Assembly (NCBI GenBank): GCA_030512335.1
Contig: JAULSU010000004.1
Coordinates: 4,402,001 to 4,466,000 of the forward strand
DNA from: Immersiella caudata
Taxonomy: Eukaryota; Ascomycota; Sordariomycetes; Sordariales; Lasiosphaeriaceae
DNA: 64,000 bases
Direction: 5' to 3'
Below the pieces are notes generated by a model. It saw only the letters and a program-made list of their open reading frames with translations, ran no database searches and was not told the origin of the DNA. The stretch's first letter is position 1. Every line of letters starts with the position of its first letter. The position numbers were made by a program, and so were the translations under genes. Positions 1 to 10,836 of this stretch are shown here, piece by piece.

Positions 1-45
1 ACTTGTTGATCGAGCCAGCATCCGACCACCGAAGACACCAGCAAA

Positions 46-867
46 ATGGCGGCTGTTCAGATCCCTGCAGGAGGTACCTACCTCGACACCATGAAGCGGG
101 ACTTCACCAAGGTGCCCGTCGATGCCGTCAAGAGCAATGCCATCTCGACGTCTGAGTTTCTCGAAGCTGCCGAGTCCCTCACCACCATGTTTGGTAGCTC
201 CCCCGCCCTGTTAACCCTGCCTCCTGTAGGACCATGCTGACTCGCCTCGAACTTCGAAGACCTCCTCGGCTCTGTTGCCTTCTCCCCAGTCAAGAAGGAC
301 ATGCTCGGCAACGTTGAGGTGCACATGTCCCTTGTTGTCCCCAAGCCCGTGCCAAGCTTGGCGGCTAACCCAGGTTCCCAACCAGAAAATCCGCAAACGC
401 TACCTCGCCGCCCCCCTCGAATCCGAGAACCTCCAAGACCTTGTCCGAAACGAGCTCAAGTTCGGCTCGCACGTCGCGACCGAGGGCCTGGTCTGGCTGG
501 TCAGGTACGAGCTTGAACACATAATTTAAGAGTAGGGAAGCCCGCTGACACGTCTTCTGTTTGCAGAGGCCTCGAGTTCACCTGCATTGCTCTCAGCCAG
601 AACGTGGCCAAGCCGACTGAGGAGCTCGCCGACTCGTTCCGCGGCGCCTACGGCTCGACCCTCAAGCCCCACCACAGCTTCCTCGTCAAGCCCGTCTTCA
701 GCGCCGCCATGAGCGCTTGCCCGTACCGAAAGGACTTCTACAGCAAGTTGGGGTCTGATGATGCCAAGGTTCAGGAGGAGCTCAGTGAGTACCTCGCTGC
801 CCTGGAGAAGATTGTGGGCGTCCTCAAGGAGTTCCTCGCGAGCAAGGATGCCCAGTGGAAGAAATAA
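46..867 (+). CDS. Glycolipid transfer protein, HET-C2 family
   Basis: A soluble GLTP-fold protein that would bind single sphingolipid-type glycolipids and move them between membranes. Exons by inspection: 46-193, 260-318, 386-504, 567-867. The three introns have GT-AG ends and the joined frame is open to TAA at 865-867, giving about 208 residues, normal for GLTP. The sugar-headgroup signature D-x3-N-x2-K is present (DMLGNVEK, spanning the exon 2/3 join), followed by the conserved Trp in TEGLVWLVR and the conserved His in LKPHHSF. The family includes HET-C2 of Podospora anserina, whose alleles control heterokaryon incompatibility with NLR proteins. Whether this copy takes part in allorecognition is not shown by the sequence. 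The start is the first ATG in a clean context (gcaaaATGGCG). Family assignment is strong. Confidence 0.9.
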
Positions 868-2488
868 GCAACGTCTATCACGCCCGCGGGCGTGGGCATA
901 CTTGGCTGGAACTGGTTCCGGAGCAAAGTATTCGGCTGAGGATCTTGACATTAGCGGCATTACGCGGTATTTATCTGAATGTTAGCAACACACTGTGACC
1001 CTTGTTAGTTGCACCCAATCTCCTATTGGAACCGTCCCAGCGCCGAAAATGTGGGTGCCAGAAGTTGCCAGTCTGGGCAACCGTGGTCGCTCCTTCCTTC
1101 AACCTACATTAGGGCTTGCCACTCAAGCAACCAACACAAGGAAGGAAGGAGACAGCTCAGCTCAGGGCAAGAGAAGTTTCCACTTAGCAAGCGCCACAAT
1201 CCCGCAGATTTTCGCGATTTCCTCAGCCGTCTGGCAAAACCTCACTACGTTACCTTCAAGAGCCTTGCCCATCCAACTCAAGTGCCCCAATGGCTCGCCC
1301 CCATCCTTCGGCCGCCGAGATCGAGCTTGCCAACCTCACGCAGGCCATTCTCAGAGTGCAAGCGCGTCAGGCTGCTGTGGGTTCCTTTTGCCTTCCAACC
1401 AGTTCCAGTGCCATTCATGATCTAACTGTATGTTCAGTTGCAGCAACAGGTCGCCGCGGCACCTACCGCGCATCGATGAAGTCCATGTGATTAAAGCAAG
1501 TGGCATTTTCTTTCCCGAGCATAGGAACGACAGGGCAGGTGGAGGAAGCAGAGGCTGAGAAAACGAGAGAACAGGAGGAAGGAAGGGAAGCAGGAGAGAA
1601 AGAAGGAGTAGGAAAATGGCAACAAGGCAAAGCAGACTGAGGATATGGAGGATGAGGGAGGTGAAGAGGCGGAGCTGAAGCAAGAGAGTGAGGATTAGTA
1701 ACAGGTTAGTGACCGCCTTCCAAATCAATTGCGCGCTGATGCGTCAATCCTGACCTGTAAGGATGCCTAGATCGCTTCCTTCCCTTTCGGCAAGGCCTTA
1801 CATATTTCCAAGATTACGTTCGACTAGCTTGATTTCGTTCTCATGTCATGAGTATTCGGAGCTCCAAACTTTAACACTACGGGGCCCTCGCTCGTTGAGC
1901 CATCAGCAAATGACCCATCAGCTAATTTAAAAAGGCCTCGGCTGGGTTTCAAAGGCCATCCACGCAAAGTGATTGAAGAGAACCAATGCTAGTTAGAATG
2001 TCTGAGTGACCTAGGGACTCGTCCCGGCTCAAGCGGAGAAGGATCCGATTGATCACGGTTGTTGGAATGGCTTCAACTACGGGCAGAGGATTCGGTCACA
2101 GTTACATAGTTCTATGTTGGTTAAGAACCGCGCATAGAGCAGTTTGTTGGCTCTAAAAAGCGCCACATTTCCCACCAGTGTCGGGAGAAAGGTGCGAAAG
2201 CGGATGGTCTGACATTGTTGGCCCCCACGGAAGGATTGCAAACATTGACGCAAAAGGATTCGGATACACGCTAACTAACGAAAGTCCAGCCAATACCGAC
2301 TCGCGATCTCGTCTCAGCCATGCAAGATTGTGGTTCAGCTCGATATAGACGGCACCGCCTGCAACCCATGGTGGATATATATCGCGGTTCCCACGGGGCC
2401 CTCAACGCAGCTGGGGTAAACCTCGACGTCTTCCTCCCGCACACTCAAGCTTCAAGTCAGCCATCTCCAAGCCTCCTCCCTCGCCACC
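868..2488. other. Intergenic stretch with one weak small-gene candidate
   Basis: There is no convincing long gene between the GLTP gene and the PAQR gene. The one thing worth recording is an ATG at 1290 whose frame (MARPHPSAAEIELANLTQA...) looks coding-like. It runs into a plausible intron ending near 1438, with a CTAAC branch site and a CAG acceptor, and then a short Gln/Ala-rich tail. Purine-rich sequence at 1540-1680 could encode a charged Glu/Lys/Arg stretch. I could not settle a single gene model and assign no function. Confidence 0.3.
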
Positions 2489-3508
2489 ATGGGACTGAAG
2501 TCCTTTGAGAATGAGGCGATCCAAGTCCTCGATCAGCTCGTCGATATACACAACCTACCAGTGTGGATGCAAAAGGAGGCTCACATTTTGCGCGGCTATC
2601 GACCAGAGTTCAAGTCGTTTCGTCGGTGCTACCACTCTCTGTGGTACATGCACAACGAAACAGTCAATATCTGGTCGCATCTTCTAATCGGAAGCTGCTT
2701 TTTCTCGTTGTTGGTATGGACCGGCCTGCCTGAGTCGCATGGGGGGTTCAACTTTGCGGACGGCGACATCCGAGCGCTTCAGTTTTACCTTCTTGGCACA
2801 GCTGTGTGCCTGTACTTTTCGGTAGGCCCTCCCCGTTCACCCACTGATGAAAATTTGCTTACAACTCTCAGGCATCGTATCACTGCTTGAGCTGTCATTC
2901 GGAGCATGTCGCCAAGAATTGCCTCAAGCTAGATCTGCTAGGAATCGTCACCGGCACGACAGCGACATCTGTATCAGCCACCTACTTCGGACTGTCGCGA
3001 CACGACCCCCAACTCACCTCGACCTACATCACTCTGATTCTTCTTTGTGCTGTCGCCACGTTTTGGGCCGTGATAGATCCCACAATGCACACACAGAGCG
3101 CGGCACCCCTGAGGTAAGCTTTTGGCAGATGATCTCTACGAGCCTTGCTTGACAGTCATAGGGCTGCCATCTTTGTTGGCCTCGGAGCCTGTGGCTACCT
3201 CCCCATCCTCCACGCAGCCGTTTCTGACCGGTTGTCGCTTGAGCACTACTCGTTGCCGCATCTCGCCGTCACAACATTGGCCTTCTGTCTCGGCACAGCG
3301 CTCTACGTGGTGAGGGTTCCCGAGAGCTGGTGGCCGGGCACGTTTGATATTTGGGTAAGTTCAGATGGCCGAAACTCAACCGTAACTATACTAACCAACC
3401 TTGCAGGGCGCCAGCCACCAGGTTTTCCATATTCTTGTGAACTGCGCGCAGATTTCTCACCTGATGGGACTGTGGTATCTCTTGACGAGGGATGGGCAGA
3501 AGAGCTGA
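2489..3508 (+). CDS. PAQR / hemolysin-III family seven-helix membrane protein (Izh/ADIPOR-like)
   Basis: An integral membrane protein of the progestin and adipoQ receptor family. Fungal members (Izh proteins) are tied to sterol and zinc homeostasis, and ADIPOR members are ceramidases. Exons by inspection: 2489-2821, 2872-3113, 3162-3354, 3407-3508, giving about 289 residues; all introns are 48-52 nt and phases agree. Diagnostic motifs are present: HNETVNIWSHL near residue 55, then S-x3-H in FSASYHCLSCH formed across intron 1, and the C-terminal GASHQVFHILV, which supplies the paired His residues of the metal site. Several hydrophobic helices lie between. The family's usual topology (cytosolic N-terminus) is expected but not tested. 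The start ATG follows a caccATGGG context. Family assignment is firm; which subgroup it belongs to is open. Confidence 0.92.
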
Positions 3509-4043
3509 AGGGCGGGTTAGATGTGAGATAGGTGTCAGGTAGAAAAACAGAACTGCTTCTTCAAACTTAGACTCGCCAGCTTTCAATCAACTGCATGTGT
3601 GACTTTAATGGCGCCCCACATCATCTCAACTCTGCGTCCTGGTATCCTCATTTGGCGGTTGGCGGTTGACACTCGTTGGAGGTTCATACCGTGGCGCAAG
3701 GCGCTTCTATCAATAGCAACAGCCAACAGAAGGGCATTTTTCTCTCTTTTAGGGCGGTGTTTCGGCCTAAGTATTACTGTTGCGAATGAATAAAAAAAAG
3801 AGCACGATGTTCACTCAACCCGAGTGTTGGTCAGGTTTAGGGGGAAGCATAATGTCTTGATAGAAGAAATAGCAGCATATTCAGTCAACTTTAAGCAAGG
3901 CCACATCCTGTAAGCCAAATAAGGTATCTCATCTCTTGTCCCACAGCCGAGGGAGTAGCCGGACTCCAGATCCAGCTCCACACGGTATCCGCCCGGCTCA
4001 CCTACTTACGCGGGCAAAAAGTACGAAGAGCATCAAAAAGCTA
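3509..4043. other. Intergenic, nothing recognised
   Basis: AT-richer spacer downstream of the PAQR gene. No open frame with a coding look and no repeat stands out. Confidence 0.5.
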
Positions 4044-4044
4044 C

Positions 4045-4135
4045 GCCCACGGTGAGATTCGAACTCGCAACATTCAGATTCGCTTCTAGATTGAAAATAA
4101 AAGTCTGACGCGCTAAAGCATTGCGCTCTTGTTGT
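4045..4135 (-). pseudogene. tRNA-Lys(UUU)-like remnant with intron, 5' acceptor strand lost
   Basis: Read on the minus strand, the segment shows a D arm (GCGC ... GCGC), an anticodon arm (TCAGA, loop with CTTTTA, closing TCTGA) interrupted by about 18 nt at the usual tRNA intron position, and a T arm with B box GAGTTCGAATCTC. It ends with the 3' acceptor strand CGTGGGC. The anticodon reads TTT (Lys). The 5' acceptor strand should be close to GCCCACG, but the sequence there is ACAACAA, which cannot pair. The body is therefore preserved while the 5' seven bases are replaced. That is why I call it a pseudogene rather than a working tRNA. The 5' boundary is approximate. Confidence 0.6.
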
Positions 4136-6552
4136 TTTTGATGCCAGAATGGTGATACAAGTCCATAATTGAGCGGTGCCGCGAACATCAGCGATTGCAC
4201 GTGTTCAGGAAGGCACGATGGGTCAGACCCACAATGGGACTCCCAGGACTATCCTACCGGTACTGGCCCATGCCATTGGTACTGAGGTGCTGTGTTTGAG
4301 GCAGGAGCGGTAGAGGGCATGGGGTTGGTGTTGGCTGTGTAAGCCCAAGCAATCCTGGCAGGCAACAAGGGCATCATATCTTATGTCAATGAGTTTACAA
4401 GATTGGTGCAAACGTCAAATCAGCGATCGCTCAGTCTGTTGACAGTTTAAAAGTAGGTAGCAGTTAGTTGAAACAACCTAGAGTTCTCGATCAGATGGTT
4501 GACCCGCAGCAATGCATCGTGCCACGAGGCCGAGTAGCATCGACACAGCACATGCAGCTGAAGCCGCACGCACCTATGTCACAGATTCAAAGGCACAGGG
4601 TGTTTTCAGTTTTCATTAACTCGATCTTATGAATTCCTGAAAGAGTTCAATCAATGACCATCAGACATGGAGCAACAGTGGCCGGTTCACTTGCCAAGCA
4701 CCATGAATCAGGTCGCGGACCTAGACATGATTTGTGGAAAACGCTTCCACTTTATCTGTCACCCTAGAACCTAGACCCAAGGCTCGAATATGCCTTTGAA
4801 TACCAATGCCTCTTCGCGTTGTATGCGAAATGACATGCAACGTAGACTCTGATGCTCTGAATCCAACCCAGCATGAAGTCAAGTGGGGCTCCGCCCATCA
4901 CAACCCAAGAGGGCCAAGAGGCGTCCCTCATGCGCCTACCAGCAGTAACTTAATTTCTTCTTCTTAGGAAGCGATATTTAGTCCCGCCGCTGCACCACCG
5001 CACCGGAAGCGGAACCCTGCCCTAGCTAGTGATGATGGGGTTGAGTGCGGTAGTTCAACATGCCGATTTCCCGCATCTACAAAACTCTCCTCCCACGACG
5101 ATCGCTTCAAAGAAACGCCGACTGAACGACCGACTGGATGCTCGATGCACTCAATTGCCGAACAGACACTACGTAAAGGAGCGTCGGCTAGGTTTTGTGT
5201 GGCAAAAACCTGCAAAGTTCAGAACCGCATCCAATCCCCGGGCGAACCAACACACGCAAAATCGCGGCTCATGCGCTGCACGCTGCGTTAAGACGCCCTC
5301 TATTTTCCAGCGAGGGCGCCAAGCCTGGGGGTTGGGGTCCAACGCGCCGTCAAAGCGGTGCACACACGGGAAGGAATCGGTGCGACTTTCGGAGCCGTGG
5401 GTGTGCTCGGAGGCGCAGCGGGGGAGAAATCCACGGAAGGGGGAGTTGGAGTTCTCGGGCGCTCTCTGAGACCTGAAGAATGGGAATAGAGGCTTGTCGT
5501 CTGAACTTTCGGCCATTCGTACGCGGTGGTACAACAGGGGCGAGTCGCAGCCCCTGAGCGGGCGACCCTTCCGTGAGGGGTAGGTCACTGCGTTGTCGGG
5601 CGATCCCCGCCATTTGCGTCTTTTTTTTCTTCTCGCGCGCCATGGCTGGGTATCAAGAACCCCCTTTTTTTTTTTTTTCTTTCGCTCGGTAGTTGACTTC
5701 ATGATGAGGTTGCTGGACGTGGGAGGTTGGTGGTTCTGCTGCGAAGGGACGATCGTGGTTGGATACCCTGCAATGCACCTGCCATTGCTGCGAAGAGACC
5801 ATGCGTCCCGCCAGTCAACGGGCGCCAAGATCATGCTTCGATCTCGTTGCAGCCGTCCCGCTGGGGCCTTGGCGGCCGCACGCGAGCCCCATCTACCTAC
5901 GCAATCGACAGTCAAGTACCCTTTCCCAGACTTCGAGGTGGAGGGTTGTGGGGGGAACAGTTTCAGCCGTGTTCTTCTTGCCGCTAGCTTCTAGCTTGAA
6001 ACGGGTCATTCACACACCTTCCCTCCAGAAATACATCCACCCATCCATGGCTCGGAGATGCTCATTGGATCACCAGATCGAAAGCGCTCGTCTCCATGAT
6101 ACCCTGCGATGGTTCACGCACCCAGGCCTCCCCGCCTGCCCCCGCCTGGCGGTATTCCCCGGACTGCGGCGCAAGGACGCGTGGGTCGGGGATTTTGGAT
6201 TTCAAATCGTTTGGGCGTGGGACATCGAGCTCGAAAACAAATCCCTTGATCCCTCGACGTGGAAGTGCCGCGTCTGTCACCCGCCTGCCCCCGCCCTGCC
6301 GTGCCCAAGCTAGGTTCCAAGCTTGTGCTCCCTGCACGCCGACGCAATCAAAAGGAAAGGGACCTCCAGCCTCTCGCGGCAGACACTGTCCTGCATGCCT
6401 CTTTTCTCCGAGGGGCATGGTCCTCATCGTCAAGGCTGGGGGCTGGCAACAAGGAGCGCTCGCGACTTTGGACTTTTGAGGGCAAGCGCACCCCACTTGA
6501 TCTTCACCTCCTTGTCAGTCTACCACCATCACGACCAAACTATTATGGCGGC
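4136..6552. other. Long intergenic region, GC-rich toward its end
   Basis: No supported gene. From about 5000 the DNA becomes GC-rich, and many overlapping open frames appear on both strands (up to 248 codons), but they share no family features and shadow one another. Poly-T runs lie near 5620 and 5667. The last few hundred bases are probably promoter and 5' leader of the membrane protein that starts at 6553. Confidence 0.45.
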
Positions 6553-7861
6553 ATGGACAAAAGACAGACCATCCGAGATCGCGAGTTCCGGCGCCGCAAG
6601 GGCAAGGGCAAATACAAGCTCCCTCCAAGCTTCTTCCGAAAAAAGGATGAGGAAGCCGAAGAGCCACCGCCGCCCCCTTCACCCCCGGCCAAGGGCAAGG
6701 GAAAGTCCTTGCTCACCCTTCCGCTCTTCACGATAACGCTGGGGCGGCCGTCAACTTCCACAATCACGGCCACGTCCACGCTCACGGTAGAAGCTTCAAC
6801 GCCACCTCTTGCTACCTTCACCTCGGCTGCACCATCTTTTTCACCCACCGCCACAGAGTCGATGGTGCTGCCTACCCTTTCGCCTTCGGGATCAACCGTC
6901 AAATCAATCCCCCCGGGAGAGACCAATGCAGCGCCAGAAGAGCCGCAACAGCTGGGAGGACTGAGTTCCAACCAGACAGCTGGAATTGTCGTTGGTTCGA
7001 TATGTAAGCAGCAATCATGCATCTTCCCTGTCAGATAGGTACTAATCCTCTTCAGTCGGCTTCATCCTCATTCTTGTCGCCGTTTTCGCGTTCATTGTCT
7101 GGCGAAAGCGAAGGCCACGGTGGAAACGCGTCATCTCGCCTGTGGGAAACCGCAGCGTAGACACTGAGGGTTCGTTTCCCGACCCCGGCCCGGGCATACA
7201 TGTCGGGCAGACGGTTTCCGTTATCACTAGCCCGCGGCGGACAAAACGCAAGCCAGGCCTGCATATGCCCGCCTTACCCCTTCCTGTCTGGCTCAGCCAG
7301 AGGCGCAAAGAGTCGCCCGCCCGCGCAGAAACACGCGACTTCATGGCTCAGAACCTGAACGAGAAGGACACATCAGAGCCCCCAGATACCGCTGGGCCAG
7401 TCCTGCAGCTACCGCGACGATCTGTCATGTCAGCGTTCAGTTGGCGATCATTATCACCTCCATCAGCACCAGCCCTCAGGGGAAGGGCAACACCATCAAG
7501 CGACGGAAGGCCTTCACAGGCCCATCATCGGCAGTCCAGCAACTCGGATGCGTCACAGTGGACAGGCGCAGTAACTCACAGAACCGACAGCGGCATATTC
7601 GTACCGCCAACGGCACTCACACATCCCAGACCGGGGCCTAGCGGCTTGCAAACGGAAATTCCAAGACCACCGAGCACCAGAGATTTTGTCCCAGTTCCTC
7701 CACCGAAAGATGCCCGGAGAACGGTGAGATTCTCGGGGCAGGGGATACCGCCTACTGGAAGCGGGAGGGCAAGTTTGGTCAGTAACGATTCGAGAGGAGA
7801 GAGAGACATCAGCACGTCAGGGTCCGGGTCATCTACAGGTAAAGAAGGAGCACGAATCTGA
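6553..7861 (+). CDS. Single-pass membrane protein with Ser/Thr-rich segment, unknown function
   Basis: Two exons, 6553-7003 and 7056-7861 (52 nt intron), give about 418 residues. The N-terminal 40 residues are very basic (RRRKGKGKYK), followed by a Pro run and a Ser/Thr/Pro-rich stretch of about 90 residues. One strong transmembrane helix is created across the intron join (about residues 143-165: AGIVVGS then IFGFILILVAVFAFIVW), followed by an RKRR stop-transfer and a long Ser/Pro-rich tail. The layout (Ser/Thr-rich region, one helix, basic cytosolic tail) resembles fungal wall-stress sensors such as Mid2-type proteins, but I see no signal peptide after the chosen ATG and no WSC domain. The frame is open upstream to 6259, so a longer start or an undetected first exon is possible. 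Function unknown. Confidence 0.7.
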
Positions 7862-9053
7862 AACGTGAACAAGAACGAGATTGCTGTTCTGGTAGCAGCG
7901 GAATTCGTGCTTAGAATATACCCAATATCAAATTATTTGAATCCATACGAGAACCACTGTCGACGGGAGACGGGAAACTCATCACCCGCAGCGGGTTTCA
8001 AACCTCGTGTCAGAAACAAGCGCTTGTTCTAGGCGCCAAAAGTATTCCGACCTCGCTCACGATGCGATTCTTGAATCTACTCTACATTCCGACAGCAGCA
8101 TCCCGCACATGGAAAGTTACGATTTCTTGCCGCCCGCAAGAGTAATGACGCCGAAGCGCACCAGTTAAGGGGGAGCGGCCATGGGCTTCATGGGACATCA
8201 TTACGTGTCCCAGACCGCTTCTTCGGGCCTCGGCGGGAAGAACACGAGGGGTATCAATGGTCAAAGGTCAACAATAGAAACCTCAGCAGTCTACGCTGGC
8301 GGCTAGCTATTGGACAGGCGGTATCGATAACGTTTGGACGTAGAGTTGACCAAGGCCGCGATGCTGTAGGGTGTAAGTGGCCCGACATGTGAGAAACAAA
8401 CTACTTACGCAGGGGTACCTTCGCGGATCTCGTGATTTAATGTGATCTGCTGACTGTAAAGGTGGGCAGCCTGCCTATCTTGAAACCCGCGTAGCGGTGA
8501 GAATACGAACCCCGCGGCGGCTCTAATGTTGGTGGGTAAGAATCTCATTGTGCAATGTCTGCGAGCCCGAGGGGTTAAGTCTCATGTTGAGCTACATCTG
8601 ATTTTCTATAGGCTGTGGCTTCGGAGAGGACGCCGTCGTTACAAGGATATTCCCGACCCGTCAGGGTTGGTGTGGGTGTTTGAAAAAGGGGTTACATTGT
8701 TCTGTTCCATGGGGCTTGGCTGCATCGGTGAAACAGGGTCTAGAGCTTGTGATCGGCTATTTGATTGTAAAACGTTTCCTTCCGGAAGGATGGAAGACGT
8801 GGGGGTGTTGCTTTCTCCTAGGGCGGAATGGGGTGGGGGGTCATCCCTCGTGTTTGCGAGACGGGTTGGAGGACTTCGCGTAGAGGCAGTGGTTGGCTCA
8901 TCTTTGACTTCGGCAACTGAACCATCATTTTGCTCTTGGACAGGCTCTCGAGCCTCTCCAACGGACGACTTGAAACCTGTTCTACGGAGGAGCTATCTAG
9001 AAACCCTACACCGTGTGATGGGGTCTTGGAGCCAACAGCCGAGGAGGGTTAGT
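7862..9053. other. Intergenic, no supported gene
   Basis: A 189-codon open frame at 8526-9095 has no recognisable features or coding bias and is treated as chance. No RNA gene or repeat was seen. Confidence 0.45.
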
Positions 9054-9397
9054 CTCGGTGTAGGGCAAAGGCGGTCGGGAAGAAAAGGAGTGTAAACAAA
9101 GCCTGCAGGCTCAACACCAGAGCATCCAAGAACCAAGGCACCAAACGCGACCCTACCAGACAGAACGGAAGGAATGCCGCTTACCATTTATTGCGCAACT
9201 TGCCTGAACCTAAAGTAAAATTGAGAGACATTGATCTTCGTTTGTTGGACGTCAAAGGGAAGGTGGTGAAACCAAGAACTCTGAGGCGTATGGAAAGGAA
9301 TGAACGAGCAAGAATGCAATTTTCCAAGACCTACAAAAAGGAATATAAAGAACAAAAGAAACAAAAATATTGGGGAGTTGAACTCAACGCTTTCTGA
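9054..9397 (+). other. Lys/Arg-rich open frame of unknown nature (possible 3' exon)
   Basis: An open frame without an early ATG runs from just after a possible acceptor (GGTTAG at about 9051) to TGA at 9395-9397. It encodes a very basic peptide ending in YKEQKKQKYWGVELNAF. Its second half (9191-9397) is AT-rich and uses A-ending codons, unlike neighbouring genes. It could be the last exon of an unseen gene, a transposon fragment or chance. I do not recognise it. Confidence 0.25.
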
Positions 9398-9733
9398 GAG
9401 GGTGGATGCCAGTCAGGAGGCTTGGGGGCGCCTCAGGTATGCAAACCAATAAGCTGCTCGGCCAACGGACAGGCGCCTATTACTAGGTCCTTGAAAGGTG
9501 GTAAAGTCAGGTGGCTTATATACCTTACCTGGGGTTGCGGTGTGCTTTGCTCTGGCAGGTGCCTTGGTATGTGTGTAAACTGAGCAGTTACATTTATTCA
9601 AGAAAATGGTTTGTTGGCTCTCTCCACCCATACGTACAATCTCCAGTATGCGCCATCGCCGGTATGTGCCCGCTCCCATCCAATGTCATCGGATTATCAT
9701 AATCTCATGGTCATAGTCATCATCGAGTCATAC

Positions 9734-10836
9734 TCAACTCCAAAGCAAAACATTCCACCTCCACCCTTGCAGCAACTTCAAGTCGTCCTCGCTGATGTCG
9801 TCCTCGCCTCTTTCCACCTTGGAGCTCAATTTCTTCAGACGCTTCCCTACCGTGCGGGCGACGCGCAGCGTGACCTCATTCTGAAAGACGTACATGACGG
9901 CGAACACGAAGAAGGCTAGCGTCGCGAAGCCAGGCCGGTATGCCGAGTTCAAGATGCGAGAAATGAGCGACCTGCTCCTTCTGAACGCATACTCGGTGTC
10001 GTTGGCCGCATCTTTCTCCTCCCTGGGTCGGCGAAAGATCGTCCGCACAGCGGGGATGAAGGTTGCGCTGCAGCTGTGTCAGTTTTGGGCTCGATTTCTT
10101 GACAGCCACACAATTACGAGACTCACATCGCCCCACCAATGATAAACCTCCGCCACCGATGCTTCTCGGCCGACTTCACCATATCCCCAACCTCCTGCCT
10201 CAGCGAGCGCAGGTCGCCCAGCACCGTCGACGCCTGGATGCGCAGACGTTCCTCAATACCAACCTCCTCCTTGCGGTACCGCGCGCGCTGCAGGTTCATG
10301 TACTCCCTCAGCGCAAACGCCGTCGCCGCCTTGGTGTCTTTCAGAGTAGGCTTGATCGTGGTCGCCAGAGGGAGAGGTGTCATGGAGGGACCAGGCATCT
10401 GTTCGACCACGGCTAGCGGCGGAGGCGGGAAGGACGGGGCCTGGCTGGCGGGAGGGGGCGGCCCATTGTAGGTGAGGCCGCTGGTTTGCGGGGCGGGGCG
10501 ATATGATGGATCATTGACTCCCGAGGGAGGCGGTCGGTAGCTGGAGTCGTTGACGCCCGGGTGTGGGGGGCCATATTTGGGATCGTTGATGCCGGGAGGC
10601 AAAGGCTGATATGTGCCACCATTGACGCCAGGAGGAGGATACGACAGGTCGACGGGTCTGTAACCTGCGTCCGGGTGCGCCTGGGGTCTGTACGACGCGT
10701 CCGAGGGGGGCTTTCCGGACGGGAGATCGTAGTTTTGTGCCAGAGCCTGCTGGAGAGGTGGGTAGGGTTGCACCGCGGGTGCGGGCTGCTGGGGTTGTTG
10801 CGATGACATCGCCAATTCAGGGCCGCCGATCTTCAA
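9734..10836 (-). CDS. Pro-rich protein with two hydrophobic segments, unknown function
   Basis: Two exons, 10836-10127 and 10067-9734 on the minus strand (59 nt intron with a GTGAGT donor and CTGCAG acceptor), give about 347 residues. The first 150 residues are a Pro/Tyr/Gln-rich tail with several imperfect repeats of the type GVND-(S/P)-SYRPPP. An alpha-helical charged region follows (about 165-225). Two hydrophobic segments come next: one is created by the splice join (FIIGG + AIATFIPAV, about residue 232-245) and the second is GFATLAFFVFAVMYVF. The C-terminal 50 residues are Lys/Glu/Asp-rich. The first in-frame ATG is a few codons in (MSSQQPQQ), since the longest frame opens at a TTG. The shape suggests an organelle-membrane protein with a disordered N-terminal arm, but I cannot name a family. 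Confidence 0.7.

Noticed and set aside
5169..5915. 248-codon minus-strand open frame with competing plus-strand frames
   Set aside because: GC-rich DNA gives long chance frames on both strands; the peptide is low-information with Lys runs from a poly-T tract.
8526..9095. 189-codon plus-strand open frame
   Set aside because: No family features, uneven composition, and no splice or start context; treated as chance.
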